From the NCBI RefSeq assembly GCF_964340395.1, contig NC_135568.1, positions 14,968,276 to 15,032,275 on the forward strand: DNA of 64,000 bases. The letters are read 5' to 3'. Origin of the DNA: Glandiceps talaboti (lineage: Eukaryota; Hemichordata; Enteropneusta; Spengelidae). Position 1 is the stretch's first letter, and each line of letters opens with the position of its first letter. Below are positions 48,959-59,992 of this stretch, one piece after another. Below the pieces are notes generated by a model that saw nothing but the letters and a program-made list of their open reading frames with translations, was not told the DNA's origin and did not search any database. The translations under genes were made by a program, and so were the position numbers.

Positions 48959-49140
48959 CTTTAAATGTGAAAGTTAGGTCAAATGTCATTGGTTAATCGT
49001 ATACGCAGATAGGATACGAGTGGAAACCAACCTCCTACTGAACGTATTATAGACAGATTTGACACTTTTCTGTGTACCAGGGTATTTAAAGTACAGAAAG
49101 TACATAATTTTGAGCGCATACACAGTTGTTCAATTCTTGA
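48959..49140 (-). promoter_or_regulatory. Conserved 5' block of CYP20 copy 3
   Basis: Counterpart of 624-789 and 13425-13586 on the - strand, sharing GGTACACAGAAAAGTGTCAA, CCAATGACATTTGACCTAA and the final AAAG before ATGGCGG. Homology stops near 49140, and a decayed reverse transcriptase fragment begins shortly beyond it. Confidence 0.5.
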
Positions 49141-49254
49141 TATATTGTGCTGTACATGCAAATGACAACATCGTCATATTCATGAATGGAATCCTTTCTA
49201 ACCATACGACAACAACGTGTTGCTGTTGATGGAGAACTTTCAACACCAATTTCA

Positions 49255-49940
49255 GTTGACTCGGATGTTCCACAGGTTATCGTATTAAGACCTCGTCTCT
49301 TCCTTTTATCTAGATGACATCTCCGAAAAAAATTCGCAGATGACTGCCTTTTATACGGACAAATAAAATCTCCGAACGACGCTTTCCAATTTCAAAAAGA
49401 TCTAGATTCTCTCGTCTCTTGGACTGACATATGGAACATGAAGTTACTTCATCTAAGTGTTACATTATGCACAACACCCTCAAACACAAACCGTATACAC
49501 ATATCAAAGAGAAGGCCCTTGAAACTGTACAACATCATCCGTATTTAGGAATTGAACTATCAAACGACCTTAAATGGAAACACCACATTTAGGGCATAGT
49601 AGCTAAAGCCAACAGAACATTAGGATTTCTACGCCTTGACATAAAACCCGCACCCAAAGACATCAAAATAAGGTCATATTTTATATTTGCCCGTCCTATC
49701 GTAGAATATGGAGTTTGTACCTGGGACCTTCATACAACTACTATATGACAAACATGACATTCAAATGACTGAATGATGGGCTATCCGCTTTGTTCTTCAA
49801 AGCTACACCAAAACAGACACTAGTGTTAAGGCTAAGGGAGCTTCAATGGGAACCCTTAAAAAACAGGCGAATTTCAAAGTGCTTCAGGCTAACCATGGCA
49901 TATAAAGCACTAAATGGCAAAGTTGAATACTAACAGAACA
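49255..49940 (+). pseudogene. Decayed non-LTR reverse transcriptase fragment
   Basis: Conceptual translation across several frames gives typical LINE RT pieces: LYLDDIS, then FQKDLDSLVSWTDIWNMK, KCYIMHN, PYLGIELSNDLKWKHHI and FARPIVEYG. Frameshifts and stops separate them. This is the C-terminal half of the polymerase domain plus following region, on the + strand between CYP20 copies 3 and 4. It is clearly dead. Confidence 0.7.
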
Positions 49941-50584
49941 TTACTTGTTTTATGATTGATTAAACTTGTTCTATTCCCAAAACCCATGGTGTCAACTCCG
50001 AAAACGGTCAGTCTAAAAGCTAATGTATTTGCGTACTGTGGTATTTATATGCAAACATAACGCCACCACGTGCTTATACGTCTGGATTTTTAAACCATTT
50101 TGTTTATATTATTGAATAATTGATATGAAGGACAAGAAACTGAATAGAGGGATGTTGTGTTAGTTAACCGGGCAATCAGCACTGCTTTGTCGAAAACGGG
50201 ATACAGGATACAGGATACAGGATACAACAAAAATTGCCATTTTGACGAATAATAGCAAGCATTTTGATCAAAATTTCACAAATTTGTGTAGAGAGTTTTC
50301 GACATGTTTATTTATGATGACAACTGTAAAAAAAAAAGTTTTAGATCAAAATTGCCTTCTATAATGTGAAAAATATGATATAATAATATGCAAGGTGTTA
50401 AATTTCATTATAATGTAAACAAACTATACTTTAATGTGTTCGATGTTACGATGAATATTAAAGGGAAAACACTGAAAATTTGAAGTCAGTATCTTTATTC
50501 TTAACAAAGTTACAATATTTATACAATAAAAAATTGGATGAAAAAAAAGCCTATACAACAAGCAACCTTAAAGAACTATCCAGT

Positions 50585-50615
<31 letters not shown>

Positions 50616-50892
50616 CAAGTAAGTCGTGCTCGACCATTCAGTATATATTAAATCATTTTCTGAAACTTTTTGAGCATCTACTCTACTACTACCAAGGTGG
50701 TATTTCAAGTTAATTATGAACAGCTACATCGAAATCTCATGAAATTTGACGATCATTTAAAATAAAAGAGGAGGGGCGCTAGTGCATAGTACCTGGACCG
50801 CGGTACTACCGTCCTTCAGCGGCTTAATTTCTTTGTTAACCGTCTGTCTCCATGACTCCATTATGAATCATTATAGTACTCAGATATGAACA
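49941..50892. other. Spacer and 3' flank of CYP20 copy 4
   Basis: Contains a short GGATACA tandem (about 50200-50225) and a (GAAA)n run (about 50588-50615). 50640-50780 is homologous to the 3' flank of copy 3. No gene is visible. Confidence 0.55.
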
Positions 50893-52129
50893 CTAATTTC
50901 TGTTACTAACAGTGAGCCATACTTCATCACTTGGCAGAGTTACAAAACCATACTTGCGTTGTATATTTTGTCCCTCTACCAAATGAAATTTAAATTTTCT
51001 TAGTACAGCCACCAAGAAAACAGTTGCCTCGGCATACGCTATACGATATCCAGGACAAACTCTTTTCCCAGCAAATCCGAAAGGTGAGAAGGCTAAGGGA
51101 TGACGTTTGGACGCCTCTTTAGACGAAAACCTGTCTGGGTCAAATCTACAATTAAAATATAAAAAAAAAAGTTATCTCTTAGACATATTCTACAACATTC
51201 CATCCATTAAAGGAGCATGACACTCAAGGGAATAAAGATATGTTCATACATTTCAGGTGCTGGAGAGTCATTTCATGATTTCACATCACATAATTGTAGT
51301 TCAGTTGCCATGAAACACTAAATTGAAAATCTCTTTCATCTCTATTTTCCTTTCAGTGGAACACCATAGAGTCAGTGCAGACACTTATATGGTATTTGAA
51401 ATATTTTTTCTTCTTTCAGCCAAGGAAAATACGACTGACCTAAGGGCCCTTTGTCACTACAAGTCGCTAGACGACTAGTGACAACCATTAGGTCACGAGT
51501 ATTTTCCTTCTGAATGAAGAAAAGTATTGGAGAAAAACATAATTATCAGTAATCTCAAACAGAAATAAGGGAAAGTAAAGGCAATTTTGAACGTTTTGAC
51601 TCATATTTTGAACACAGCAGAACCAGTGACGTAGACACACGTCGTTGACGTGATGTAAAACAACCAGAATATATATTCCATATTTTTGTTGCACTTGCTA
51701 CGTGCATGGTATAAGTGCTTTGAATATACTTTGAACATGGGTTTCAATGTGTGCATATTAAAGATATTTGGCATTACTAAAATATGTACTAAAATATGAA
51801 TTAATCGTACAATGTATAAGTCAGTATTTTATAAAGTAAATGAGTGTATTGTATATCATAGCCATGCGAAGTGGTGCAGGAAATATTTTGCAATAGATTA
51901 CAGTTAATGTAGTCATGTCGATGTGTATAAATTGTCAAACGAACAAACAAATTCAATATTTTACCTGTCAGGATTTGGCCAAATTTTCTGATCTTGACTA
52001 ACCACTCCAAGGGCATGGACAACTGCAGTCTGTGTAGTCATGGTAATTTGTCACAAAAAGGAAAACAAAAATTTGAAACATACATAATAGATTCACAGAT
52101 GCATACTTACATGTGTGTGCGTCCACACA

Positions 52130-52222
52130 AGCATACATACATACATACATACATACATGCATGCATGCATGCATGCATACATACATACATACATACATAC
52201 ATACATACATACATACATACAT
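52130..52222 (+). repeat. (ACAT)n(GCAT)n(ACAT)n microsatellite
   Basis: Lies immediately 5' of the LINE. Matching ACAT repeats resume just 3' of it at 56524, so the LINE sits inside a former ACAT array. Confidence 0.95.
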
Positions 52223-52241
52223 AAAGATTAACGAGCTAAAC

Positions 52242-53183
52242 ATGAAATGCAATGATTGTCCTGCAAGGAAGAATGTTGAACTGTGCCAGGGAGACATTAT
52301 GCTATGCCCAAAGTGCGAAAATCGGAGATTTGGGAATATCCGGACAACAACTGAAAAGTCAGGTACAGCAAAGACGACGGCAGCCACACCCACTGTGCTA
52401 CCAGGTGCATCATTAAGCAGCGCCTCTACTTCAAGGGACGAAAACGCAGGTATGGATCAAATGGCCATGGTATTGGAAGGTATCACGGAAATTAAGAATG
52501 AAGTTAGACAACTTAGAGAAACCCAAAACGAACTTGTAAAATCGGTAGATTTTATAAGTTATCAGTTCGAAACAATGAAAAAAGATATGCAGGCATTGCA
52601 AAAATCCAATGACACCTTGCAGCAAGACAATAGACTGTTACGCAACCGAGTGTCCGTGCTGGAAACAGAACTACACACAATGGATCAATACAACCGTAGA
52701 ATAAATCTCGAAATTGCAGGTATTCCTGAACCTAATGAAGGCAAAGAGGATACAGATACAACTGTCCACAATGTCTTGCGTAAAATAGATCCGTCAATTA
52801 CCTCAAGTGATATCGACGTAACTCATCGTATAGGGGTTAAACAAAATTATGAAAATGGAGCTGATACCACACGTAACAGAAGTTCTCGGCCTATTATTGT
52901 CAAATTTACAACCAGGAAAAAGCGAAACCACATCTATGAAAACCGAAGAAAACTTCACGGACTTTCGACTAGAGATGTCGGATACCAACAGCGGAATAAC
53001 ATTTTCATCAACGAAAACTTATGCAAGTCACAACGTCAACTCTTACACAAGATAAATGAGGCGAGGAAGAACGCAAAGTTTAAATATCTATGGACTATAA
53101 ACGGTAACATCTATGTAAGAAAATCTCAAACAGAGCGATCAGTTTGTATCTCAAACGAAGATGAAATTAAGAAAATTAAGTAA
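52242..53183 (+). CDS. LINE ORF1 protein (zinc finger, coiled coil, RRM-like)
   Basis: 313 residues. The N-terminus has two CxxC pairs (MKCNDC and LCPKCENRR) like a PHD or zinc-ribbon finger. A coiled coil follows (about residues 80-145, with QLRETQNELVKSVDF and LQQDNRLLRNRVSVLETEL), then an RRM/CTD-like part (RRINLEIAGIPE, PIIVKFTTRKKRNHIYENR, IFINENLCKSQRQLLHKINE). This is the usual make-up of an RNA-binding ORF1 that forms the retrotransposon RNP. The open frame continues 43 codons upstream, but that stretch is translated ACAT microsatellite, so the ATG at 52242 is preferred. Confidence 0.8.
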   Translation: MKCNDCPARKNVELCQGDIMLCPKCENRRFGNIRTTTEKSGTAKTTAATPTVLPGASLSSASTSRDENAGMDQMAMVLEGITEIKNEVRQLRETQNELVKSVDFISYQFETMKKDMQALQKSNDTLQQDNRLLRNRVSVLETELHTMDQYNRRINLEIAGIPEPNEGKEDTDTTVHNVLRKIDPSITSSDIDVTHRIGVKQNYENGADTTRNRSSRPIIVKFTTRKKRNHIYENRRKLHGLSTRDVGYQQRNNIFINENLCKSQRQLLHKINEARKNAKFKYLWTINGNIYVRKSQTERSVCISNEDEIKKIK

Positions 53184-53326
53184 AACTTTGGAATGCCGCA
53201 TGAGTAATCCGACCAGGAATCACTGTACCGTTTGTAGTATTTTGATGTCATTTGTTACTTTATGTATTCTGATTATCTTCCTATTGTAAACATTTATTTT
53301 TCCAGTCAAGAGTCATTTTTCGTAAC

Positions 53327-56278
53327 ATGAATATACAAAGTACGAATACTTTTAATTGTTGTAACGCTATCACACCGTCTGACTTCAATGAGAGGTACAA
53401 TTCCGTTGTTGATCATTCGTTTGCAGTTTCACATGTAAATGCTCGGTCACTGAACAGAAATTACGAAGACTTTCGTGTGATGTATGAGGATATTCTAAAA
53501 AATCGATTTAAAATTATAGGCGTGTCTGAGACATGGAGAATTAATGACCCTAGTCTTTTTTCTTTAGAGTCTTATGTTCTTGAAGTTAATTGTCGTGAGG
53601 TCGGAAGGGGTGGTGGTGTTGCCGCTTACATTCACTCCTCTATTAATTATAAGAAATTGCCCTTCACTTTAGCCAATTCTGAGTCACTTTGGTTTGAGAT
53701 TTGTGACAAAAAGCACAAATTTGTTGTAGGCATTCTGTACAGGAAACCCAATACTGTTTTTTCGGATTTTGAAAATAGTCTTCTGGATGTACTTAATTGT
53801 ATAAAGTTAGATAAAAAACATTGTATTCTCCTTGGCGATTTTAATATTGATATCTTACGTCAGGATAGTAATGTTGAAAGATTCACCACAGCAATGAATT
53901 GTCTACACTTAACACAGCTAATATCAGTTCCTACAAGGGTTACTGAAATCTCACATACTGTTATCGATCATATTTATACAAATATTAGTAATTGCTCTAT
54001 ATATTCAGGTACGATTGCTGGTGATATATCTGACCATTTACCCATTTTTGCGATCTTTAAGGATTTGTGTTTACATAGTACATCCATGACAGAAAAAATC
54101 ACTTGTAGAAATTACAAAATGTTTGTTGAGGCAGACTTTGTAAATGATCTCTCTGAGCAACCATGGAACGAGGTCTACTCACGCACAGATGTCGATGACG
54201 CTTATGACACTTTCTTTACAATTTTCAGTGATTGTTGTAACAAACATGCTCCTATTATTGAAAGGTCCATTAAGAGCATCAGCAAATGCAAACCATGGAT
54301 CACCAAATCAATCAAAAAGTCGATTAACAAAAAACATAAATTATTTGCTAAAATGATTAATTCAAATTATGAAATTGAGTCAGTAGATAAATATAAACGA
54401 TATAGGAATGTACTGACCACAGTTCTAAGGGTTGCTAAGAGAGAATATTATGCTTCTTTGTTTCTGGAAAATCAAAATAATTCTACCAAGACATGGGAAC
54501 TTATCAATAACTTAATCAATAAGAAGAAATCTAAACAGGGTACATGTTTACCAGATCAATTGACTGTCATAGCATCTGATGAAGAGATAATGACATGTAA
54601 CACTCCCCAAGAGATCGTAAACGGGTTCAATAGTTTTTTTACAAACGTAGGGCCCAACCTGGCAAGTAAAATCCAGACACCCTCTAAATCTTATTTGGAA
54701 TTCCTTCCTCAGATCTCTGAGAATTCCTTTTTCTTGGAACCTACAACAGAATTTGAAGTTGCCAACTTGTTGAGAACCCTAGATACCAAAAAGGCCTCAG
54801 GCTATGATAATTTACCATCAAAACTTATTGTAATAGCTGCTAATCAAATAGCAAAACCGTTATCTTACATTTATAACCTATCTTTTTTACAATGTAAGTT
54901 TCCCAGTGCATTAAAAGTAGCAAGGGTAGTACCTATTTATAAGAAAGGTTCAAAAACTTCACCTGGGAACTACCGCCCAATTTCAGTTTTGCCTGTTCTT
55001 AGCAAAATAATTGAAAAGATTGTGAATACTAGACTTATGGGTTTTCTCAACAAGTTTCATCTACTTTATAAACATCAATATGGTTTTCGTGGGAAACATA
55101 GTTCAAAGCTGTCACTCATTAATCTGGTCAGTAATTTACTTCATCAAATTGATGATGGCAATGCTACTATTGGTATATTTATCGACTTTACAAAAGCTTT
55201 TGATACGATAAACCATAACATTTTACTCTCTAAGCTTCAACAATATGGGATACGGGGAAACCCTTTGAGGTGGTTTTCAGATTACATACACAATCGAACT
55301 CAGTTTGTTTTTGCTGATGAAGTAAACTCTGAAAAAATGTCAATCACTTGTGGGGTACCCCAGGGTTCAACACTTGGCCCAACATTGTTCTTAATCTATA
55401 TTAACGATCTCCCGAATTCTTCCAGCTACTTTGATTTTCGTTTATTTGCAGATGATTCCAACTTATTTCACAGATTTCCAGACAAGATAAGCACTATAAA
55501 TCTCTCTCTTGTGAACCATCACTTCAAGAAAGTTTTACATTGGTGTGATGCAAATAAGTTGACCATTAACACAGGGAAGACAAACTACATAATATTTCAT
55601 AGCAAACGTAAAATGGTTACCAAACATGGTGCACTTATAGTCAATGATCAACTTCTAAATGAGGTCGACAAAGCTTCTTTTGTCGGCATTATCATTGACA
55701 GACATTTATTATGGAAAGATCACATTGAATATGTAACGAATTGTGTTAGGAAGAAATCGGGAATGTTATTTAAATTGAGAAATGTTGTTCCCCAACATAT
55801 TTTACTGTTACTTTACAAAGCCTTTCTCCAGCCCAATATAATGTATGGTTTAGAAGTTTGGGGCAGTACATATTCGTCGTATCTACAGCCAATTATGTAT
55901 ATCCAGAAAATGTGTGTGCGATGTATGACTTACTCTGGGTTCAGAGACTCGTCTTCTCCTTTATTTAAAAAGCTGGGTCTTCTTAATATTTATAAACTTC
56001 ATAAACTTGGTATAGGAAATTTTATTTTTGATTTGTATAACAAGAACCTTCCTCATGATTTAAGCGATTATTTCCAGGAGATCGATCATAGCCGAGACAC
56101 AAGATTTAAACTTAGGCGAAATTTGGCAATTCCGAAAATACGCACAGCTGCCGGTCAATTTTCCATCAGGTTTTCAGGCACAAAATTGTGGAACAGTTTG
56201 CCAACAGAAATGAAATGTCTCACATCAAAACATCTGTTCAGGAAAGCTTTTAAAGAGTATCTACTTGACGAAATTTAA
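53327..56278 (+). CDS. LINE ORF2 endonuclease-reverse transcriptase
   Basis: 983 residues, fully open. The N-terminal apurinic-like endonuclease (about 30-245) shows GVSETW, GRGGGVAAYI, LGDFNID (Asp near 171), HTVIDHIY and SDHLPI (His237). The reverse transcriptase (about 480-760) shows VVPIYKKG, NYRPISVLP, GFRGKHSS, FIDFTKAFD (Asp620), GVPQGSTLGP and the catalytic FADD (707-710). The C-terminal part has the YGLEVWGSTY segment common after the polymerase in this group. It cuts target DNA and copies the element RNA by target-primed reverse transcription. Clade by eye is CR1/L2-like; a phylogeny would be needed for the exact name. Confidence 0.92.
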   Translation: MNIQSTNTFNCCNAITPSDFNERYNSVVDHSFAVSHVNARSLNRNYEDFRVMYEDILKNRFKIIGVSETWRINDPSLFSLESYVLEVNCREVGRGGGVAAYIHSSINYKKLPFTLANSESLWFEICDKKHKFVVGILYRKPNTVFSDFENSLLDVLNCIKLDKKHCILLGDFNIDILRQDSNVERFTTAMNCLHLTQLISVPTRVTEISHTVIDHIYTNISNCSIYSGTIAGDISDHLPIFAIFKDLCLHSTSMTEKITCRNYKMFVEADFVNDLSEQPWNEVYSRTDVDDAYDTFFTIFSDCCNKHAPIIERSIKSISKCKPWITKSIKKSINKKHKLFAKMINSNYEIESVDKYKRYRNVLTTVLRVAKREYYASLFLENQNNSTKTWELINNLINKKKSKQGTCLPDQLTVIASDEEIMTCNTPQEIVNGFNSFFTNVGPNLASKIQTPSKSYLEFLPQISENSFFLEPTTEFEVANLLRTLDTKKASGYDNLPSKLIVIAANQIAKPLSYIYNLSFLQCKFPSALKVARVVPIYKKGSKTSPGNYRPISVLPVLSKIIEKIVNTRLMGFLNKFHLLYKHQYGFRGKHSSKLSLINLVSNLLHQIDDGNATIGIFIDFTKAFDTINHNILLSKLQQYGIRGNPLRWFSDYIHNRTQFVFADEVNSEKMSITCGVPQGSTLGPTLFLIYINDLPNSSSYFDFRLFADDSNLFHRFPDKISTINLSLVNHHFKKVLHWCDANKLTINTGKTNYIIFHSKRKMVTKHGALIVNDQLLNEVDKASFVGIIIDRHLLWKDHIEYVTNCVRKKSGMLFKLRNVVPQHILLLLYKAFLQPNIMYGLEVWGSTYSSYLQPIMYIQKMCVRCMTYSGFRDSSSPLFKKLGLLNIYKLHKLGIGNFIFDLYNKNLPHDLSDYFQEIDHSRDTRFKLRRNLAIPKIRTAAGQFSIRFSGTKLWNSLPTEMKCLTSKHLFRKAFKEYLLDEI

Positions 56279-56545
56279 ACTAGTGAATATAATACATATT
56301 CTTGCATTGTTAGCTCGTTTTTGAAATTTTCTCCCATTATATTTTTTCTTCTAGTTCTGTGTAGCCCTTATTGTTATTGATGCATATGAACTCTGAGGTG
56401 GAGCCAAACTTGATTAGCGAAAAGCTATTTTTTTGACTCCAAATTGCCAATCTGTTTATTTATTTCCTGTCATTTTGTAATTGTAACTTACTTTAAAAAA
56501 TTGGCAATAAAATGAATGAATGAACATACATACATAGAAATGCAT

Positions 56546-56612
56546 ATGGAACTTATAAATCAGTCCGTATAAATGTAAAATCCGACGTTTCGAATAAATA
56601 TTCTTTTTTAAA
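56546..56612 (-). repeat. Dispersed repeat with GTAAAATCCGACGTTTC core
   Basis: Inverse-orientation match to 2380-2450. It lies between the LINE and the next ACAT array in copy 4. The corresponding intron of copy 3 does not show it, so it may have arrived separately. Confidence 0.6.
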
Positions 56613-56665
56613 GGAAAAATTGGCGAGATACAGAAATGGTAGGTTAAAACCTGAACATATCTGAA

Positions 56666-56667
<2 letters not shown>

Positions 56668-56728
<61 letters not shown>

Positions 56729-56788
56729 CATACATAGACAGACAGACAGACAGACAGACACACACACACACACACACACACACACATC
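56668..56788 (+). repeat. (ACAT)n(GACA)n(CA)n compound microsatellite
   Basis: Marks the junction where exon 9 of copy 4 has been lost: the GACA part matches the array on one side of the exon in copy 3 and the CA part the array on the other side. Confidence 0.95.
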
Positions 56789-57504
56789 CTTATATATTAT
56801 ACTGAATTGAGGTAGGTATCATGGTATATCATGCTCTCTTTATCATGATAACTGGTGTTACAAAATGTAGACAATTCACCGTGTGGCATTGTTGGATTAC
56901 AGCTTGGGGCTATCAGTCAAATTGATAGCTTTGAAATAACATTAGTTGCTTATTCAAGATATTCTTCGTTTCCACCAGTATGTTCTAGGACCCGATGTAT
57001 CACCAGGTATGGGACTCGTACGAATATCGCCCGACGGAATTTCAACCATCGAGTATTTTGCATTGTAACTGTCATGAAACATAATGTGGCCACTGAACAA
57101 CAGGTTACTTACCAACAACTCTCTCTCTGATTTGTACTGTCAGACATGATATCATTGGGGTCAGACATGTCTCAGGATTTTGCATGCACGTTTTTGACAT
57201 GTAGTAAATCTGAATCCGAAAAAAAATCAGGTTTAACCTGACTTGGACCCGGAGCGAGACCTGTGTTTTGTACCGACTGAGTCTTTGTCTGTCTGTCTGT
57301 CATGAAAACTAATAACACGATCAAAAGATGCCACCATCAAATATAAACAAATTTTCACTGTGGTCTGCGACATGTATTTATACCCAGGGTTTAGAATAAC
57401 ATAACATGAAAAAACTGTTACTTTTTATTGGGAATTTAGAATAATTTTGAAAGATACTGGTCACACATAAATGCTAGAAATCTAGACTCTGCAATATGCA
57501 ACAT

Positions 57505-57690
57505 ATAGCTTGATTTTGATTAGGTTGATGTCAAAGGTCACTTTCTTACAGGGATAAGGTTGGATAGACACTTGAATATATATTGCAGTTTTTGAGTTAC
57601 GCATATATTGTTTTGTTACACCAAATATGATCACCATTTAGAAAAAAGGTTATATGAGCACTAAACGTAATCCTTGTCTATATTTGTCTT
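57505..57690 (+). repeat. Dispersed repeat, GGTCAAGGTCAA family, copy 4 version
   Basis: Shortened relative of 40680-41325 at the same intron position, with AGGTTGATGTCAAAGGTCAC and CAGTTTTTGAGTTACGC. A GGTCGTGGTCGTGG run and C-runs follow at about 57810-57940. Confidence 0.6.
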
Positions 57691-57934
57691 CTCCTATATT
57701 ACCTGTGAGGTTATGATTTAAAAGACAACAAAGTATGACAAAGTGTCTGTAATAGGCAAGAAATGGTTGGAATTTGATAAGGCTGGAGTCAGAATTTACG
57801 GCAGGGGGTCGTGGTCGTGGTCGTGGTCAAAACAATTTTCGCTTCCATGCCCCCCCCCCCCCTGAAATGAACCCAAGGATTTTCGTAACCCAACCTCCCC
57901 CGGCTCCACATATTTTAATACACCCCCCCCCCCA

Positions 57935-57944
57935 CACACACACA

Positions 57945-58031
<87 letters not shown>
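57935..58031 (+). repeat. (CA)n(CT)n microsatellite
   Basis: A short CA run is followed by about 80 bp of CT repeats in intron 8 of copy 4. Confidence 0.97.
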
Positions 58032-58032
<1 letters not shown>

Positions 58033-59544
58033 AGAGATGTACAGTATGAGACACTACATGACACACTGTAAATTAACAGTGGAAATCAACTTCAGCGTCC
58101 ATACATAACATGCGGAGAGATTTCTCTACAAATAGATGTGGGCTTTGTGAATAAGGTCTCTCATTGGGCTGTTACCTGTACTATATAGGTTGTATATAAC
58201 ACCCCCCCCCCCATATCACTTAACTAAAACATGTTTCTGATGTCCCGATATACAGTAAGAGGATGATGTCCACCCTTAGCGATTTGCACAAGAGAAACAC
58301 ACTTTTTTATACATACTTTTTACAATATTATTTGTAAAAGTAATATATTAAAATCAGTAATTAATATGGTCTACCTTAATCCAAGGATGGTGTACTGTTC
58401 AGTAATTTATGTTTACATATTGTGATGAATGTACACTTACACAAGTTCAGGCAGGATGTCGTTGTTCACTGTGCCATCTTCACCAAGAACATCAGTAATC
58501 TCTTTGTACACTTTATCTTGGAATTGAGGATGTTTTGTCAGGTAATAAAACGTCCACACCATCACTGCAATGAAAACACAGCCGTCAGAACGACAAAAAA
58601 ACATGGTCTTTCAATGTATATGATTAAATATAATTTACTATGCGTATACTGTTGTGGTAAAGAGAGAGACAAATGTGTGCCATCTTGATTCATCAAGGAG
58701 TTTGCATTCTGTTCAGTTCCGTTCTAAACATTTGTAGACCGACCCTTATCCTTATCATGTATGTAGAGGGTCGCACTTGGCTTATCCCATTGATGGCACT
58801 GGACAACAAATTGCCCAATACTACTGTTATTTGTCAAGTGGGCTGCCATTAGCAGACGACTGTATTGACACCTTTACAGAGCAATGACGTTTTGAAGATG
58901 GCGTTTGTTATAAAATGAGTTTTCTGATTAGTCCATAAGATTAAAATACAAAATATACAGGATGTCTTTACACATTTAGAATGGACCTAAACAGAATAAA
59001 AAGACCTTCTTACTATAGTTATTCAACAATTTCTTAATTTTACAAACATGGCCGCCATTCCGTTCACAACACAGCAAGATTGAAGCATATAGACAGCAAG
59101 ACTGTTCAAGAAGTAAGTAGCATGTAAATGCTAACCATGGTATTAACACTTGCGCGCCAGGTTTGAAAAAAAAACATGTCAGAGTTAGGGCTAGACACAA
59201 ACATAGAGCCACGGATGGACGCACTAACGGACAGAACATCAGATTCCCATAGCCCCCACCTGTGCTCCGACTGTTGGGGACAAAGCATAAGCAAGCAATG
59301 TTTATCAGTATTACGGTTTTTGGTTGTTACAGTAAATGCAGTATTTATTTTACTTACTGTAACCTGTTGTATGAAGGCTACCCACAAAGTATGAGACAGC
59401 ATCACTCAAAAGTCTTTCTTCAGTTGGACAATTCTCTATTAGTACATCAATAAAACTACACTCCTGTGCACCAGGCGGGTTATCGTGTCGATGCTGAACT
59501 GCTTGACGCATTAAATCATGCCATTCATTCAGTGCTGTGAAAAA

Positions 59545-59577
59545 ATCATCATGATCATGATCATCACCACCACCACT

Positions 59578-59611
<34 letters not shown>

Positions 59612-59634
59612 CCACCACCACCACCACCACCACC

Positions 59635-59708
<74 letters not shown>

Positions 59709-59992
59709 AAGTGAGTGAGTAAGAGAGTGAGTGAGTGAGTGAGTGAGTGAGTGAGTGAGTGAGTGAGTGAGTGAGTGAGTGAGTGAGTGAGTGAGTGAGT
59801 GAGTGAGTGGGTGGGTGGGTGGGTGGGTGGTTGGTTGGGTGAGTGAGTGAGTGGTTGGTTGGTTGGTTGGTTGGTTGGGTCGTTGGGTAAGGATGAATGA
59901 GTGAGTGAATGAGGGCGGGAGTGGATGGGTGGATGGATGGCTGAGTAAGTGAGTGAGTGAGTGAGTGAGTAAGTGGCTGAGTGAGTGAGAGG
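59545..59992 (-). repeat. (GAT)n(GGT)n and (CACT)n arrays, intron 6 of copy 4
   Basis: About 150 bp of ATC/ACC triplets beside the exon 7 acceptor are followed by about 290 bp of GTGA and related tetramers (GGGT, GGTT). It is the longest version of the shared intron 6 array. Confidence 0.95.

Larger units (their letters stand above)
52223..56525 (+). mobile_element. Coding-intact CR1/L2-group LINE
   Basis: A two-ORF non-LTR retrotransposon with both frames open. It has about 20 nt before ORF1 (52242-53183), a 143-nt spacer, ORF2 (53327-56278) and a 3' UTR ending AATAAAATGAATGAATGAA, a TGAA-type tail as in L2-like elements. ACAT repeats flank both sides, which hides any target duplication. 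It is inserted on the + strand, antisense to pseudogene copy 4, in intron 9. Two intact frames suggest a young insertion that may still be able to move; the short 5' UTR may mean slight 5' truncation. Confidence 0.85.

Noticed and set aside
52113-52241. N-terminal 43-codon extension of the LINE ORF1 frame
   Set aside because: It is translated ACAT/GCAT microsatellite ending at the element's presumed 5' edge; the ATG at 52242 fits the zinc-finger N-terminus of ORF1.
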